The notes: generated by a model not told the origin, from the sequence alone. DNA of 64,000 nucleotides from Ceratodon purpureus (GCA_014871385.1 CM026422.1:13324081-13388080), one strand, 5' to 3'; numbered from the stretch's first letter, positions 36,735 through 46,996 are shown. Numbers and translations are program-made.

Positions 36735-38603
36735 ATGGGTAGGAAAGGGAAGGAACCGGCGGCGGAAGGGCAGTCGTTCAGGGTACAACGGGTAATGCCG
36801 TTGATACCGGCCGGAGAGAAGGAGAAGGAGCTCCTCCGGACCGCCTTAGAGTCTATGGGTTGTGAGGTCCTACTGGACAAGGCATGGGGTTGGAAGCTTG
36901 CCCTTCCGGCCCAGGAGATCCTCGTCAAGAATCCTGAGAATCGAGGAACCATCCGGGGAGAGCCGGATAAGTGGTCGGCACAACTCTGGAGGGAGACGTA
37001 TGGTTTCAAGAACTCCGGCGGCGAGGTCTCGACGCCGGAGCCCCGGGACTTCATACATCAGTATCTCAAGGGGACCGGAGACCCGAGAGAAGGATGGGGG
37101 CTGGATGACATTGCGGATCCGGAGGCCCGGAGAGTAGTAGGGTTTATGAACCCTATTTTCCATCCGGAAAAGCCCAAACGGATCACCAACAAGTGGGCGT
37201 CCGTTTTCATTGGGGCCATGATCGGTGAATTCACGGTGGACTGGGGGGTCATGATGAAGACGATAGTCGACCGACAGGTGGCCAATCTCCGGAAGACCAA
37301 GAAGCAGGCCACCTGCCTTCCGTCTTTCCTCATTCACCTCTACCGTACTAAGGGACTGTTGACTGCTGAAGAGGTCCGGGAGTACGATATGCTCTTAAGC
37401 TATCAGCAGTTCGCTGAGCCGGAAGAAGTGTCCGACCAGGACGACGAGGATGATGTTATTGAGGTCTCCCCCACGCCGGCTAAGAGACCCCGTCCTAGCC
37501 CGGAAAAGGGACAGCCATCCGGATCACCTCGGACTCCCGCACCGGCCAAGCGAACCCTGAACACGGAGATCCAACAGCCCACCGGACCACCGGAGCACAC
37601 CGGAGATCCGTACCAGGACTTAGTTAACCTATCGGAGCAGGCAACGACATATGCCCGGTTCTTACAGTCGACTAGGAAGGCGGAGGGCCGGTTGGCTAGG
37701 GAGGTAATGATCCTTACGGGTTCGGACCGGTTGGAGGATTGCCTGAGCATTCTTCGCAAGCAGCGGGACTTGGCCGGTCTCCAGGAGAAGCACATGGACC
37801 GGCTGGCGAAGTACCGGGAGACGAATCGGAAGCTTGAAGAGGAGGTGCGTGATGCCCGGAAGGATTTCAATGACGCCCGTGACCGGGCAGTCGAGGCCAT
37901 CCGGTCGGTCGCCGAGATCAAGGCCACTTTAGCTCTTCCGGTAGATGTGGCCAATCAGTGCGCCGTTTACCAAGCTTTCCTGACCCGTCAACCGGATCCG
38001 ACTACGAAGAATATTATAAAGTTCATGCACGACCGGACGCAGGTGATGAGGGACACATGGATGATGATGAAGAACCTGGTGGAAATCCTCGGTTACGCAG
38101 AGGCCGGTCCGTCATCAGGGCCACCGGCAAATCAAGAGGATCCCAGACCACCGTCCCCAACCAGGGAACCGGCACCGGTGCCACCTCCAGCCTCTCCGAT
38201 ACGGTCGGCCATCCGGCCCGCCCAACAGGAGATAGGACACCCGCTGGAGGATCCTATTCCGGACACCTTGAGCAGTCTGCACACTCTACCCAACTTGGAT
38301 GGAGTCGAGACTGTTAACCCCGGAAACATTCCCTTGGAACCGGACCAGAGACCCCCACCGTTAGATTTTATACCGGTACAGGGATCTCCGGAAACGCTCC
38401 AGGTGGATCTCAGCGCAGTTCCGGTGGCGGCAAGATCTCCATCCCCGGCAGCTCAAGCAGAACGATCCCGGAAGTCCAGTGAACCGTCAGCATCTGCGGC
38501 TCCGGAAGAAGACCCCCCGTTGAAGAAACTGAAGCGGGTACAGAAGAAGGAACGGTTGGACGGAACCCGGCACAGTCCCCGGCTCGATAAGCACAAGGAG
38601 TAG
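36735..38603 (+). CDS. LTR-encoded protein of element A (622 aa), function unknown
   Basis: An uninterrupted ORF wholly inside the 5' LTR, upstream of the primer-binding site. The layout is a folded-looking N-terminal domain (about 1-225; TIRGEPDKWSAQLW, ETYGF, RRVVGFMNPIFHPEKPKRIT, LPSFLIHLYRTKGLLTAEE), an acidic stretch with DQDDEDD (about 235-250), and a Pro/basic linker. A coiled-coil-like charged segment (about 315-400) follows, then a Pro/Ser-rich part and a basic C-terminus (PLKKLKRVQKKE) that could be a nuclear signal. The N-terminal domain is homologous to the LTR ORF of element B, in the same order of blocks. I recognise no gag, pol, env or host domain. From the TATA box it would be the first ORF on the genomic RNA. 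Possible roles are RNA/DNA binding, particle function or silencing suppression; none is shown by the sequence. Confidence 0.85.
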   Translation: MGRKGKEPAAEGQSFRVQRVMPLIPAGEKEKELLRTALESMGCEVLLDKAWGWKLALPAQEILVKNPENRGTIRGEPDKWSAQLWRETYGFKNSGGEVSTPEPRDFIHQYLKGTGDPREGWGLDDIADPEARRVVGFMNPIFHPEKPKRITNKWASVFIGAMIGEFTVDWGVMMKTIVDRQVANLRKTKKQATCLPSFLIHLYRTKGLLTAEEVREYDMLLSYQQFAEPEEVSDQDDEDDVIEVSPTPAKRPRPSPEKGQPSGSPRTPAPAKRTLNTEIQQPTGPPEHTGDPYQDLVNLSEQATTYARFLQSTRKAEGRLAREVMILTGSDRLEDCLSILRKQRDLAGLQEKHMDRLAKYRETNRKLEEEVRDARKDFNDARDRAVEAIRSVAEIKATLALPVDVANQCAVYQAFLTRQPDPTTKNIIKFMHDRTQVMRDTWMMMKNLVEILGYAEAGPSSGPPANQEDPRPPSPTREPAPVPPPASPIRSAIRPAQQEIGHPLEDPIPDTLSSLHTLPNLDGVETVNPGNIPLEPDQRPPPLDFIPVQGSPETLQVDLSAVPVAARSPSPAAQAERSRKSSEPSASAAPEEDPPLKKLKRVQKKERLDGTRHSPRLDKHKE

Positions 38604-39669
38604 GGTTTAGGATAAGGACCGGATAAAATGGCAGCGACTAACGATGGGGCTCCAGTGCACCCGGCTGCCAATCCGGATAGATAACGGCAGTAACTAGGAA
38701 TAGAAGGCGGCCACCGGTCCGGGATTCCCGGATCCAAGATCCGGAATTTCTGGATCTCGGTGGGCCACTTGGTCGCTTTAGGAACCGATAGGTTTTAGTA
38801 TTTAAGATAGACGTTTTTCCAAGGCCGGGGCCTTGTTTTTGTACGCCGTTTTGTTGTTGCAATTGAGAATATACTTTTGGATTTGTTGTGTCAACCGGCT
38901 GCTGACGGGTCCGTTGCCGTATGGTTTGTGGTTCTATTGTCTTCAGTAGTGTTCCGGAGGAGTGTTGAACAGTAGGAAGGTCAGGAGAGCGCCCGGAGAG
39001 ACTGGGGAGGTGTCGAGCGTCGAGTGTTGACGGTTTCCAGTCCCGGAAGGAGCCCGTAGGGAAGGAGAGACGTATTGCAGCAGGGCTGGTAGTCTCAAGG
39101 ACACGGAGAGCCGTGTGTACACCGGGATCCGGAAACGGACCGGTCGCTTCCTGTAGATGGGATAAAAGCCGGATGTCCTACTGCGAACCAATCCGGAAGG
39201 GAGATAGTATAGTAGAATACTGTGCAGTCGTAAGGTGATGTCATTGTAGTAGGATTTCCGTATCCGTAACCGGCACTGAGTAGTTATCCGGACCGGTCCC
39301 TAGCCGTACGGAAGGATTATTACTCCACTTCTCGGGTGGTAGATAGGAACAGTGGGGTGTCCAGCCACTTTAAGTTACGGGACGGTGGAAAATCCAGCCA
39401 CTTTAAAGGATAGACGGATCAGTGGGAACCGGCCACTAGTCTAAAAAGCCGGAAAATAGGAACGAGGCAAAAACTACCGGATTCGTCCAACCGTCTGTAA
39501 GACGGAGTACGGTCGGACACTGGTGGTGATTTCCGTTAAAGTCTAAAAGAAAGAAAACTATAGGTCTTCGTGGGAACGAACACGGAGTGGTTTACTTTGG
39601 AGGGTAGTTAGTGTGAATTAAGTGCCTTCCGGAGGAATACGTATACCACGTCGTGCTACATGTGATTTT

Positions 39670-39689
39670 TGGCGCCGCTGCCGGGGATC
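39670..39689 (+). other. Primer-binding site of element A
   Basis: TGGCGCCGCTGCCGGGGATC starts 9 bp after the LTR. It is complementary to a tRNA 3' end ...CCCCGGCAGCGGCGCCA, one base different from the tRNA-Asp end known for plant Athila/Tat elements, as I recall it. Confidence 0.85.
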
Positions 39690-39754
39690 TATATGATTTT
39701 CTTTCTCCGGATTTCTACGGTTGTCACTAACCCAAGTCAGGTTGTAGAAAACGC

Positions 39755-41320
39755 ATGAATCCGAATTCTGAGCCGGAAGGAGTACGGAGGTCTAGTAGAA
39801 AGAAGAAGGGTGATCAGGAGACGGAAGCCAGACCATTCGTCACTACTAGAGCAGAATCCATTGAAGACGCAGATCAAGAGATAGCCGGGACTTCCGGATC
39901 CGGAGGTCAGGGTGGGACAGTACCACCCGGGCCGGTGACCGGAGGACCGGTAGCGGGTCTTCCTATGGCCCGGACGTTCTCCAGACTGAAGTATCGGAAG
40001 TTCAGGGGCGATGGCCGGGAGGACGTGGACGAATGGCTAAGCGAGTTCAACGCCACGGCTGCTGCCAACCAAGAGGACGAAGCAATCAAGTTACGGTTGT
40101 TCCAGGGATTACTCAAGAAGGAGGCACTCCAGTGGTACCAAGAGGAACCGGACAACGTGCGAAGGAGTTGGGGTTTGCTATCCGATGCCTTCCGGAGGGC
40201 CTTCCGGGAGGTAGGAGGAGAAGCCCGCACATTGGGAAAACTTAGTAAAATCCGGATGGAGCCGGAGGAGTCGGTCCGCCGGTACGGACAGAGGGTTAGG
40301 AGTTTAATTCATAAACTAAGTCCCGGAATTGCAAACAGTATCCAGGTAGAATGGTACGTCGCTGGGTTACCCGACCGGATGGGGTTCCAAGTAAGGCAGA
40401 CCCGGCCACAGACTTTACCGGAGGCCATGGAGGCCGCCCAGAACTATGAAAACTCCAAGCAGTCCATACGACATTACCGTAAGGCAGGGAAGACCTCCAG
40501 ACGTCTCCGAAAGGTCCGGAGGAGCCGGGATTCTAGTTTAGAATCCAGTGGATCCAGCTCCGAAGATAGCTCGGAAACCGGAAGCAGCAGCAGTGAGGAG
40601 GACCGCTCACGACAGAAGGCGTCAGGTAGCAAGGGCTACCGGAAGGACAAAGAACGGACGATAGTCCGAGTAAAGGAGGAATACCCATCGGAGAAACGGA
40701 TGATCAAAGATCTGGTGAACAGCATTGAAGAACTCAAAGTCCAGATGGCGGAAGAGAAGAAAGCACGGAAAGCGCTGCCCACCGTCCGGAACAATGTGTG
40801 GTGCACCAACTGCGGAAAGCCGGGACATTACAACCGGGAATGCCCACACGGAGCGCCCAAGAGAGTGCAGTTTGTGGATGAAGAGGGGTCAGTATTCTTT
40901 GCGGAACCTGCTTATGAAGAGGAGGAAGTGGAGATGCTACCGGTTTACCAGGTAAACCCGGCCTATGGCCGTGGACGGATGATGCAGCCGGTTATCAGAC
41001 CGCGACCCGGAATGGGCTATCCATCCGGTGGACATCCGGCCCCGCCGGCACGACCACCCGTCTCGGTGGAACGGCAGTTTGGATGCTGTTATATTTGTGG
41101 AGAAGCCGGTCATTATGCTAACAATTGTCCACACCGAGGAGGTCAAGGCGCACCGTTGGAACTTCCGTGTCAAAACTGTGGTCAGTACGGCCATAAGTCA
41201 CCCCAATGCCAACAACCGGTTAGACCTAGGGCTATCTATAAGCAAGTGGAAGAACCTCCCCGGGAGCGTACCGGGCTCAACTACGGTCACAAAGACGGGG
41301 TAGAGAATCCGCCAAATTGA
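39755..41320 (+). CDS. gag: Gag of element A
   Basis: 521 codons. The basic, Ser-rich N-terminus (RRSSRKKKG) is followed by a retrotransposon gag domain (about 70-230; YRKFRGDGREDVDEWLSEF, LQWYQEEPDN, VEWYVAGLPDRMGFQ). Next is a Ser/Glu-rich segment (about 250-300), then three CCHC zinc knuckles: CTNCGKPGHYNREC, CYICGEAGHYANNC and CQNCGQYGHKSPQC, the last about 50 residues before the end. It forms the particle and binds genomic RNA. It ends in AAT-TGA-CGG, and pol continues in the same frame, so Gag-Pol can arise by stop readthrough. It shares domain order with element B gag. Confidence 0.93.
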   Translation: MNPNSEPEGVRRSSRKKKGDQETEARPFVTTRAESIEDADQEIAGTSGSGGQGGTVPPGPVTGGPVAGLPMARTFSRLKYRKFRGDGREDVDEWLSEFNATAAANQEDEAIKLRLFQGLLKKEALQWYQEEPDNVRRSWGLLSDAFRRAFREVGGEARTLGKLSKIRMEPEESVRRYGQRVRSLIHKLSPGIANSIQVEWYVAGLPDRMGFQVRQTRPQTLPEAMEAAQNYENSKQSIRHYRKAGKTSRRLRKVRRSRDSSLESSGSSSEDSSETGSSSSEEDRSRQKASGSKGYRKDKERTIVRVKEEYPSEKRMIKDLVNSIEELKVQMAEEKKARKALPTVRNNVWCTNCGKPGHYNRECPHGAPKRVQFVDEEGSVFFAEPAYEEEEVEMLPVYQVNPAYGRGRMMQPVIRPRPGMGYPSGGHPAPPARPPVSVERQFGCCYICGEAGHYANNCPHRGGQGAPLELPCQNCGQYGHKSPQCQQPVRPRAIYKQVEEPPRERTGLNYGHKDGVENPPN

Positions 41321-41326
41321 CGGTTA
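41318..41326 (+). promoter_or_regulatory. Probable UGA readthrough site between gag and pol (element A)
   Basis: TGA-CGG-TTA follows the last gag codon and the frame stays open into pol. UGA-CGG is a recognised leaky context in plant RNA viruses such as furo- and tobraviruses. Element B has TGA-CGG-TTC at the equivalent place. Confidence 0.65.
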
Positions 41327-43306
41327 CCGGTGGAACCACGAGGAGAGACCGGCGTGGGTATCCATCAGGTCAGTTCGCGTAGTTCCACCCGGAGACAGGA
41401 TTCAGAAAAGAAGAAGAGGAAATCTGGTGTTCGGACCAGGTCACAGAGGAAAGAGAGTAGCCGACCGGAATCTTCAGAAACTTCCGGGGAATCAGAGAAG
41501 GAGGTGCCCCCGGAGACGGTCCCGGTTGAAAAAGGGGTCAAGACCCTACCAACTATGCCGGATATTGGACCGGAGGTAATTGCTGGGTTGCCTCAAGTAC
41601 AGGAGGGCCGGAAGGTGACATTCAGCGAGATTCCGGAAATTATCCAACCGGAGGTCCGGGCGAAAGCCGACAGGTACGACATCCTCCAGGATATTCAGGC
41701 CCAGCCGGCCAATGTCACCATAGGACAACTGTTACATGATAATCCTAATTATCAGAAGCAGGTTAAGTCCGGCTTAATCCGGACCCGTAAACGGAAGATT
41801 AAGCTGCCTTCCGTCGCAGTTAATTTTGCCGAGATGGAGGATTTCGGGGCTCCGGAAATAGCTGTGGAGATCGACGGATGCCTTATCCAGAAGGTACCGG
41901 TAGATGGAGGATCCGGAGTAAATCTACTACTGGAGAGTACGGCCAACGATTTAGGGTACACTGTCTTTGAGCCTACCAATCAGACTCTACGGATGGCAGA
42001 CCAGTCTCGAGTAGTACCAGTGGGAAAACTGTCGGCAGTACCGACAAAGATTTCCGGACTCACTTACCCGCTCAACTATTTGGTTATCCGGGTGGAGGAA
42101 GGAAATCCGTTTCCACTGTTACTCGGACGGCCGTGGCTATATCTAGCCGGAGTCAAGGTAAATTGGGCGAAGAAGGCTTTTACTTTCGGGGATCCGGCTG
42201 TTTTGCTATCGTGGAAACCGGAGCTCCATCTGGGGGAAACAAGTGAGACGGATGGTTACACTTCCGATTGGACAAGTTCAGAAAACTCGGATTCCCTGCA
42301 GTCATATCATGTACAAGAATTCCGGGAGGTATCAGAAGAGGATCTGGGATTCCGTAACCCGGTACCTGAACAGAAGCCGGATGGAACCGAAGTACCGAAC
42401 CGACCACCGGAAGGCAGGAAGGACGATGACCGGGCCCTAGGAGAAGCAAGCGTTCCGTTGACCTCCGAATGGATTAAAGGACAGTTCGCAGATGGGATAA
42501 TCAAAACAGGGACATCCGGGTCAAGGACCAGTGACTTACCCTGGTCAGCCCTTCCGGGGTCCGTAGAAACGGATGCTAGCGAACCGGTCAAGAATGTGGT
42601 AGCACCGGAAGATTATGAAGCAGTGAAGACGGAAACCGGTAGGACTTTCTACTTGGGAAAAGGACTGACGGACCGGGAGCGGGCACAGTATTTGGAACTG
42701 CTTACGGAATATGATGACGTCTTCGCCTGGCTTCCATCGGATCTGGTGGGTATACCGCCGGAATTGGGCGAACATCACATCGACCTAATGGAGGGAGCGG
42801 TTCCGGTTCGCCAAAGGCAGTACCGGCTCAACCCAAAGTACTCCATGATGGTGAAGGAGGAACTAGATAAACTGCTGGAAGCCGGTTTTATTTATCCAGT
42901 GAATAACTCCGAGTGGGTATCACCGATTGTAGTAGTACCAAAGAAAACGGGTCCGGATGGTAAAGTCAAAATCCGGGTATGTCAGGATTTCCGGAAGCTG
43001 AATGCAGCCACGAAGAAGGATCATTTCCCTTTACCCTTCATCGACATGGTACTCGATCACGTGGCCGGTCAGGAATGCTTCAGTTTTCTAGATGGGTTTT
43101 CCGGATACAATCAGGTGTCCATCCGGAAGGAGGACCAACTGAAAACTACTTTTACCACCGATTGGGGTACCTACGCTTTCAACCGGATGCCTTTCGGATT
43201 GTGCAATGCTCCCGGAACGTTTCAACGGTTGATGATGGACATATTTCAGGATTTCTTAAAACATTTCCTGGAAGTTTTCATTGACGACTTTGCGGTGTTC
43301 AGCCGG
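41321..43306 (+). pseudogene. pol: Pol of element A, 5' part (protease and reverse transcriptase), split
   Basis: Same frame as gag after the UGA. Basic leader (RSSTRRQDSEKKKRK), then aspartic protease with VPVDGGSGVNLL (about 190) and LLLGRPWLYLAGVKVNW, an acidic linker, then reverse transcriptase: WVSPIVVVPKKTG, KIRVCQDFRKLNAATKKDHFPLP, DGFSGYNQVS, FNRMPFGLCNAPGTFQRLM, and the catalytic FIDDFAVFSR. The frame is cut at 43,306 by element B; a short artificial extension runs into its LTR to 43,342. The remaining RT, RNase H and integrase follow at 56,677-58,884. Without the insertion the pol would be about 1,400 codons, similar to element B. Confidence 0.93.
43302..43306. repeat. 5-bp target-site duplication of element B (left)
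   Basis: GCCGG here and at 56,672-56,676, directly flanking the element B LTR ends. Confidence 0.9.
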
Positions 43307-46300
43307 TGTCGGAACACGGAAACGCAACTAACATCCGGATAGTGCTCTAATTGAGCGTAAACTTCCGTACTGTCACTAGGTTCCGAGTATCGTCCAGGGA
43401 TTCAATAGTGTTTCACCAAGTAGTTACTTCTAATCGTTCCGAGCCTTGCCACTGCTCGGATAGTGTCTTCGGAACGTAACTCCCGAACTATCTCCTTCTC
43501 TATTCTTCTCTCATTAGGTGTTTCGTCCACAAACCCCAACGTCTCGGATCAGTTACCGTCTCACAACTGTCCTAGAGTACTCTGGCCAGCAGGTCACGCA
43601 AACGATCCTCTCCGATCCGTGGGACTACAACGACAAACCAATCCGGATCTGGGAGAACCAGGATCCGATTATCCCTAGGCGACCCGTACCACGTTCCGAC
43701 TCCCCCTCTCACTATGCACGGAACCTCTTCAGAAGTTCAGGGAGCCCGACCAAGTAGTTCTTGATCCGCTTCGACCCTAGCGACGGCTATTCCGTATGAG
43801 GTTGATTTGGGGACGGAACAGTGAGGCTTCACTCCTACGACAATCCGCTAAATCTTTCCGCTCAATCCCATTTCCTTTCCGATTCGGGTCTCGTCGCAAC
43901 TCCCATCACCTTCCTATCCGAGCTACAGCGGAACTCTCATATCCTTCCCGGATCATTCACACTTAGCGGGAAATCACGCACAGTACTTACAAAACACAAA
44001 TACTTTACTGATAAGGAATATAGGGGGAAAACATGCAAAACGAAGACCCGGACCGCATCGCCTGCCCGGTTTAAGTAAGCAGGGGCTTCACAAAAGCGGC
44101 GGCGCCGGCAGTTCAACCAAAACCCTAATCCCTAACTACCTACCTAGAATTCTACTTTACGACTAGGACGGATCTCCCGATCCGGAATCTACTCCTATAA
44201 ATCCGGAAAGTTACGACAAGTGGCAGTGAGAGGAATCTATCACTTCTTTGTCTTCTTGTGGCTCTCCTGCTCGCGATCCTTCGACCTGGTCACCCGCGGC
44301 TCTGATCCGCCCGCCCCTGCTGCTCGTGCCGCCTTGCGCCTAGCACTCCGTTCCGCCTTTGACTCCCTCTCCTGAGCCTCCAAAGACAACCGGGTAACGA
44401 TCCGGGGCTTGGGAGAATTGGGCGATTTCGGAATCATATGTGCGGGGGGAGTTCCGGACGTCGGAGTCTGAGTTTCAGTTCCGGTGGTCCTGACCGGAGA
44501 GCTCCCATGCGTCTCTGAGTCGGACTCGGAAATCGTAATCGGCTCCTTCCTTTTCCGCAACCTCCGGAACTCTCCGACAGTGTTCTGAGGGGAACCTGCT
44601 GCTGGCGTTCCGGTGGGAGTAGGCGTCACCGTTCCGGTCTTGGCTGTGGGTGAAGGGGTCAATCCCCCCTCCTGAGTTACTCGGGTCCGTCCGGGTGGTG
44701 AAATAGGTCGTCCCCATTCCGGTCCCGCTACCTCCCCTCGGTAATTCGCAATGATCACTTCATCTCCGAGTCGTGGAAGAACATCCGGCGGCACGGTCCG
44801 AGTCACCTGTTCCGAAACCGTCCTCTCCTCGATCCGCCTCTCGGTGACTGTCGTTCCGGTCACCTCCACCTGTCCGGTGGGGATCGCGCAGCTCTGCTGG
44901 ACTGTACTGGTTCCGGGTGACACCGCCTGTGCTTGGACTTCCCGGATCGCCTCCGCAATCGTCCGATTGGTCATGGCGGCTTCTTCGGCCGTCATCTGTT
45001 CTGCTGCTTGGAGGTTACTCCCTATCGGGGTTCGGAACCCCACTCCGCGTGATTCTCCTACCACGGCACGAGAGGGCGATCCGGGGAGCGGAAGACCTCG
45101 GCCAGTGACTACGAGACTGGGACTTCCGGTGCTTGGATTGAGCAGCTGCCGGACCTTCTTCAGGATCATGTTCATCGAATGCTCGCATTTGGAGAGGATC
45201 TTGATGATCTTCTGCTTGTCCTCGAAATCAGCCGGCTGCACCACGTTCTCATCAAACAGCCGGGCCTTGTTGATTACCGCTCCCGAACTTCCCACCAACT
45301 TCCGAAGCTCCCCCAAAGTCTCCTCCTGCTCGGCGTGGAACTTTCGGATCTCGTCACTCTTTGCCGCCAGCTCCTTCGTCAACTCCTGTAACTGAAGCTC
45401 CAGCCGCTTCTTCTCACTCCGGAGAGTTGGGGCATCCTTCAACAACTCCACTTCTCGGATCACCTCTTCCGGTAAGCACCCTCCCAGCGCTGTACAGACC
45501 CTCCGGAACAGGGTTTCGATCCGATCATAAGAAGCTTGAGCCCGGTGAGTCTCCTCCCGAATCCCCCGAAACAGGTCCACCGGAAATCCCCGATCGGAAC
45601 TGACCTCTCTCCGTTCCGGATCTCCCCGGGCCGTAGACGGCTCCGCATGTCGTGACGCAGGCTGCTCCGATCGCGATCTGGACTGAGCCCTAGCAGCGCC
45701 AGGGTTCGGAACTTCCCTCGTATCGTCCTCATCCTCCGAGTCCGTTGTATCAGAGGGCTCACCTCGCGGATCGGGTTCCATTCCGGGCGGGATCTCCGAG
45801 AAGTTGAGGCAGTTCTTCGCGTGCGTATACGTCTCGTCCTCCTTATCGGTCAGCAAGTCATTCGCATGGTAAAGGTGAAAGAGGTAAGGGGAGAGTGGGG
45901 TCGGCTTCTTTCCGATCGTCGGAACCATCTTCTGCACCACTTCCGCCATGAGTGCAGCCCAATTCACCGGACGTTCTCCCGTATACGCTCCGAGGATGGT
46001 ATTCCCGACCGTAATGGTAACTTGTGCCGGTTTCTGCGGATACAGGATCGGAACGAGGAAGGCTAAGACCTGCCTCTGCCTCCTATCCTTGCAGGCGTCT
46101 ATCTCGTATCCATTGTTCCTATGGATCTTCCCGTGGAACCTATCCTGCACGTACTGATCCGTCCGGGTCGCCCAAAGGAGTCCCTTCTGTTCGAAACCGT
46201 AAGCTTCCGCCCACTGTTCCGCATTCCACAGCGTGGGCTTGCCTCGGATCGTTTTATCCCACCGGTTGTCCGGACCTTCCAGGACCTCCCTCACCATCAC

Positions 46301-46960
46301 CTCACTCTTTAGTAACCACGGCCGTGCCAGCAATCCCTCACACCTCATCCGAGTGAGGTCGGTGATCAGTTCCTCCATATCCGATTCCTTCACTGGAGTT
46401 CCGGGGCTAAGGACGCAACACTGTACGCGCGCCATCTCTACTCCTCACTTCTCTCCCTCTACGATCCGACAGCAAGAAACCCGGCAATCCAACTGCCGGT
46501 GAATCGGAAAAGACAAGGACACCTCACCGCTCTTTCACTCTCTACTCCCAGTTCGCAAAAAGGAACTCCAAACCCTAACACCCTCGCTTATATACCCCAG
46601 GCATAATAAACGCTGTGGCGGCCCGTAATTGCAGCCGCCAACGTACCGGGGTAAACGCCTATCCGAGTCATGATGACTTCCGCGTCGCTTCGGATCCTTG
46701 ACGCGGTTACAGTAACGGTCAGTACTCGGATCGTCCACCCGTTCCGTATCTTATCTTCCGAGTTTCCGGAATCCAGGTTCCGGGAACACTTCCTACGTTA
46801 ACTGTTTTAACGTTTCTGGAGTATCCGATTTGCGTTAACTACTAATGCTGCTAGTGTCTGGCCAGTTTTTACCTAGTTAACCAAAAAAAATGAAAAATAA
46901 ATGGAATACTTACGCCGGCTGGGGCTCTTCCGGTTTATTCTGAGTTTCTCGGATCCCACA
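43307..46960 (-). repeat. 3' LTR of element B, contains a 731-codon ORF
   Basis: Appears identical to 53,018-56,671. It carries the same ORF (44,240-46,435) and a TATATAAG box at about 46,594-46,587 on the minus strand. Short ORFs on its plus strand are shadows. Confidence 0.95.
44240..46435 (-). CDS. LTR-encoded protein of element B (731 aa), 3' LTR copy
   Basis: Same protein as 53,951-56,146; see that entry for layout. This copy lies downstream of pol on the genomic RNA only if transcripts run through the 3' LTR. It would also be expressed from the 3' LTR's own TATA box (about 150 nt upstream of its ATG), in which case transcription would continue leftward into element A's antisense strand. 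Confidence 0.85.
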   Translation of the reverse strand: MARVQCCVLSPGTPVKESDMEELITDLTRMRCEGLLARPWLLKSEVMVREVLEGPDNRWDKTIRGKPTLWNAEQWAEAYGFEQKGLLWATRTDQYVQDRFHGKIHRNNGYEIDACKDRRQRQVLAFLVPILYPQKPAQVTITVGNTILGAYTGERPVNWAALMAEVVQKMVPTIGKKPTPLSPYLFHLYHANDLLTDKEDETYTHAKNCLNFSEIPPGMEPDPRGEPSDTTDSEDEDDTREVPNPGAARAQSRSRSEQPASRHAEPSTARGDPERREVSSDRGFPVDLFRGIREETHRAQASYDRIETLFRRVCTALGGCLPEEVIREVELLKDAPTLRSEKKRLELQLQELTKELAAKSDEIRKFHAEQEETLGELRKLVGSSGAVINKARLFDENVVQPADFEDKQKIIKILSKCEHSMNMILKKVRQLLNPSTGSPSLVVTGRGLPLPGSPSRAVVGESRGVGFRTPIGSNLQAAEQMTAEEAAMTNRTIAEAIREVQAQAVSPGTSTVQQSCAIPTGQVEVTGTTVTERRIEERTVSEQVTRTVPPDVLPRLGDEVIIANYRGEVAGPEWGRPISPPGRTRVTQEGGLTPSPTAKTGTVTPTPTGTPAAGSPQNTVGEFRRLRKRKEPITISESDSETHGSSPVRTTGTETQTPTSGTPPAHMIPKSPNSPKPRIVTRLSLEAQERESKAERSARRKAARAAGAGGSEPRVTRSKDREQESHKKTKK

Positions 46961-46996
46961 TTACCCCATTTTCAAATGTGAGAGTCCCCGCGAACA

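Larger units (their letters stand above)
36146..39660 (+). repeat. 5' LTR of element A, contains a 622-codon ORF
   Basis: 3,515 bp, TG...CA ended, identical to 58,896-62,410 but for about four substitutions. It contains a promoter near its start and a long ORF (36,735-38,603). About 1.05 kb of untranslated sequence follows, with GT/T-rich runs and a GGCCGGGGCC dyad near 38,825 that might contain the polyadenylation region. Confidence 0.95.

Noticed and set aside
36476-37054. 192-codon minus-strand ORF over the element A LTR promoter and ORF start
   Set aside because: Mirror of the real plus-strand ORF and its leader; no domain; it crosses the TATA region.
44751-45395. 214-codon plus-strand ORF inside element B LTR (also 54,462-55,106)
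   Set aside because: It is antisense to the 731-codon LTR ORF, Ser/Pro-rich as expected of a shadow frame, and has no motif. The minus-strand ORF is much longer and has a homologue.
44240-46435. LTR ORF as an env-like gene
   Set aside because: Plant env-like ORFs lie between pol and the 3' LTR and show a signal or transmembrane segment. This protein has neither visible, and it is inside the LTR.
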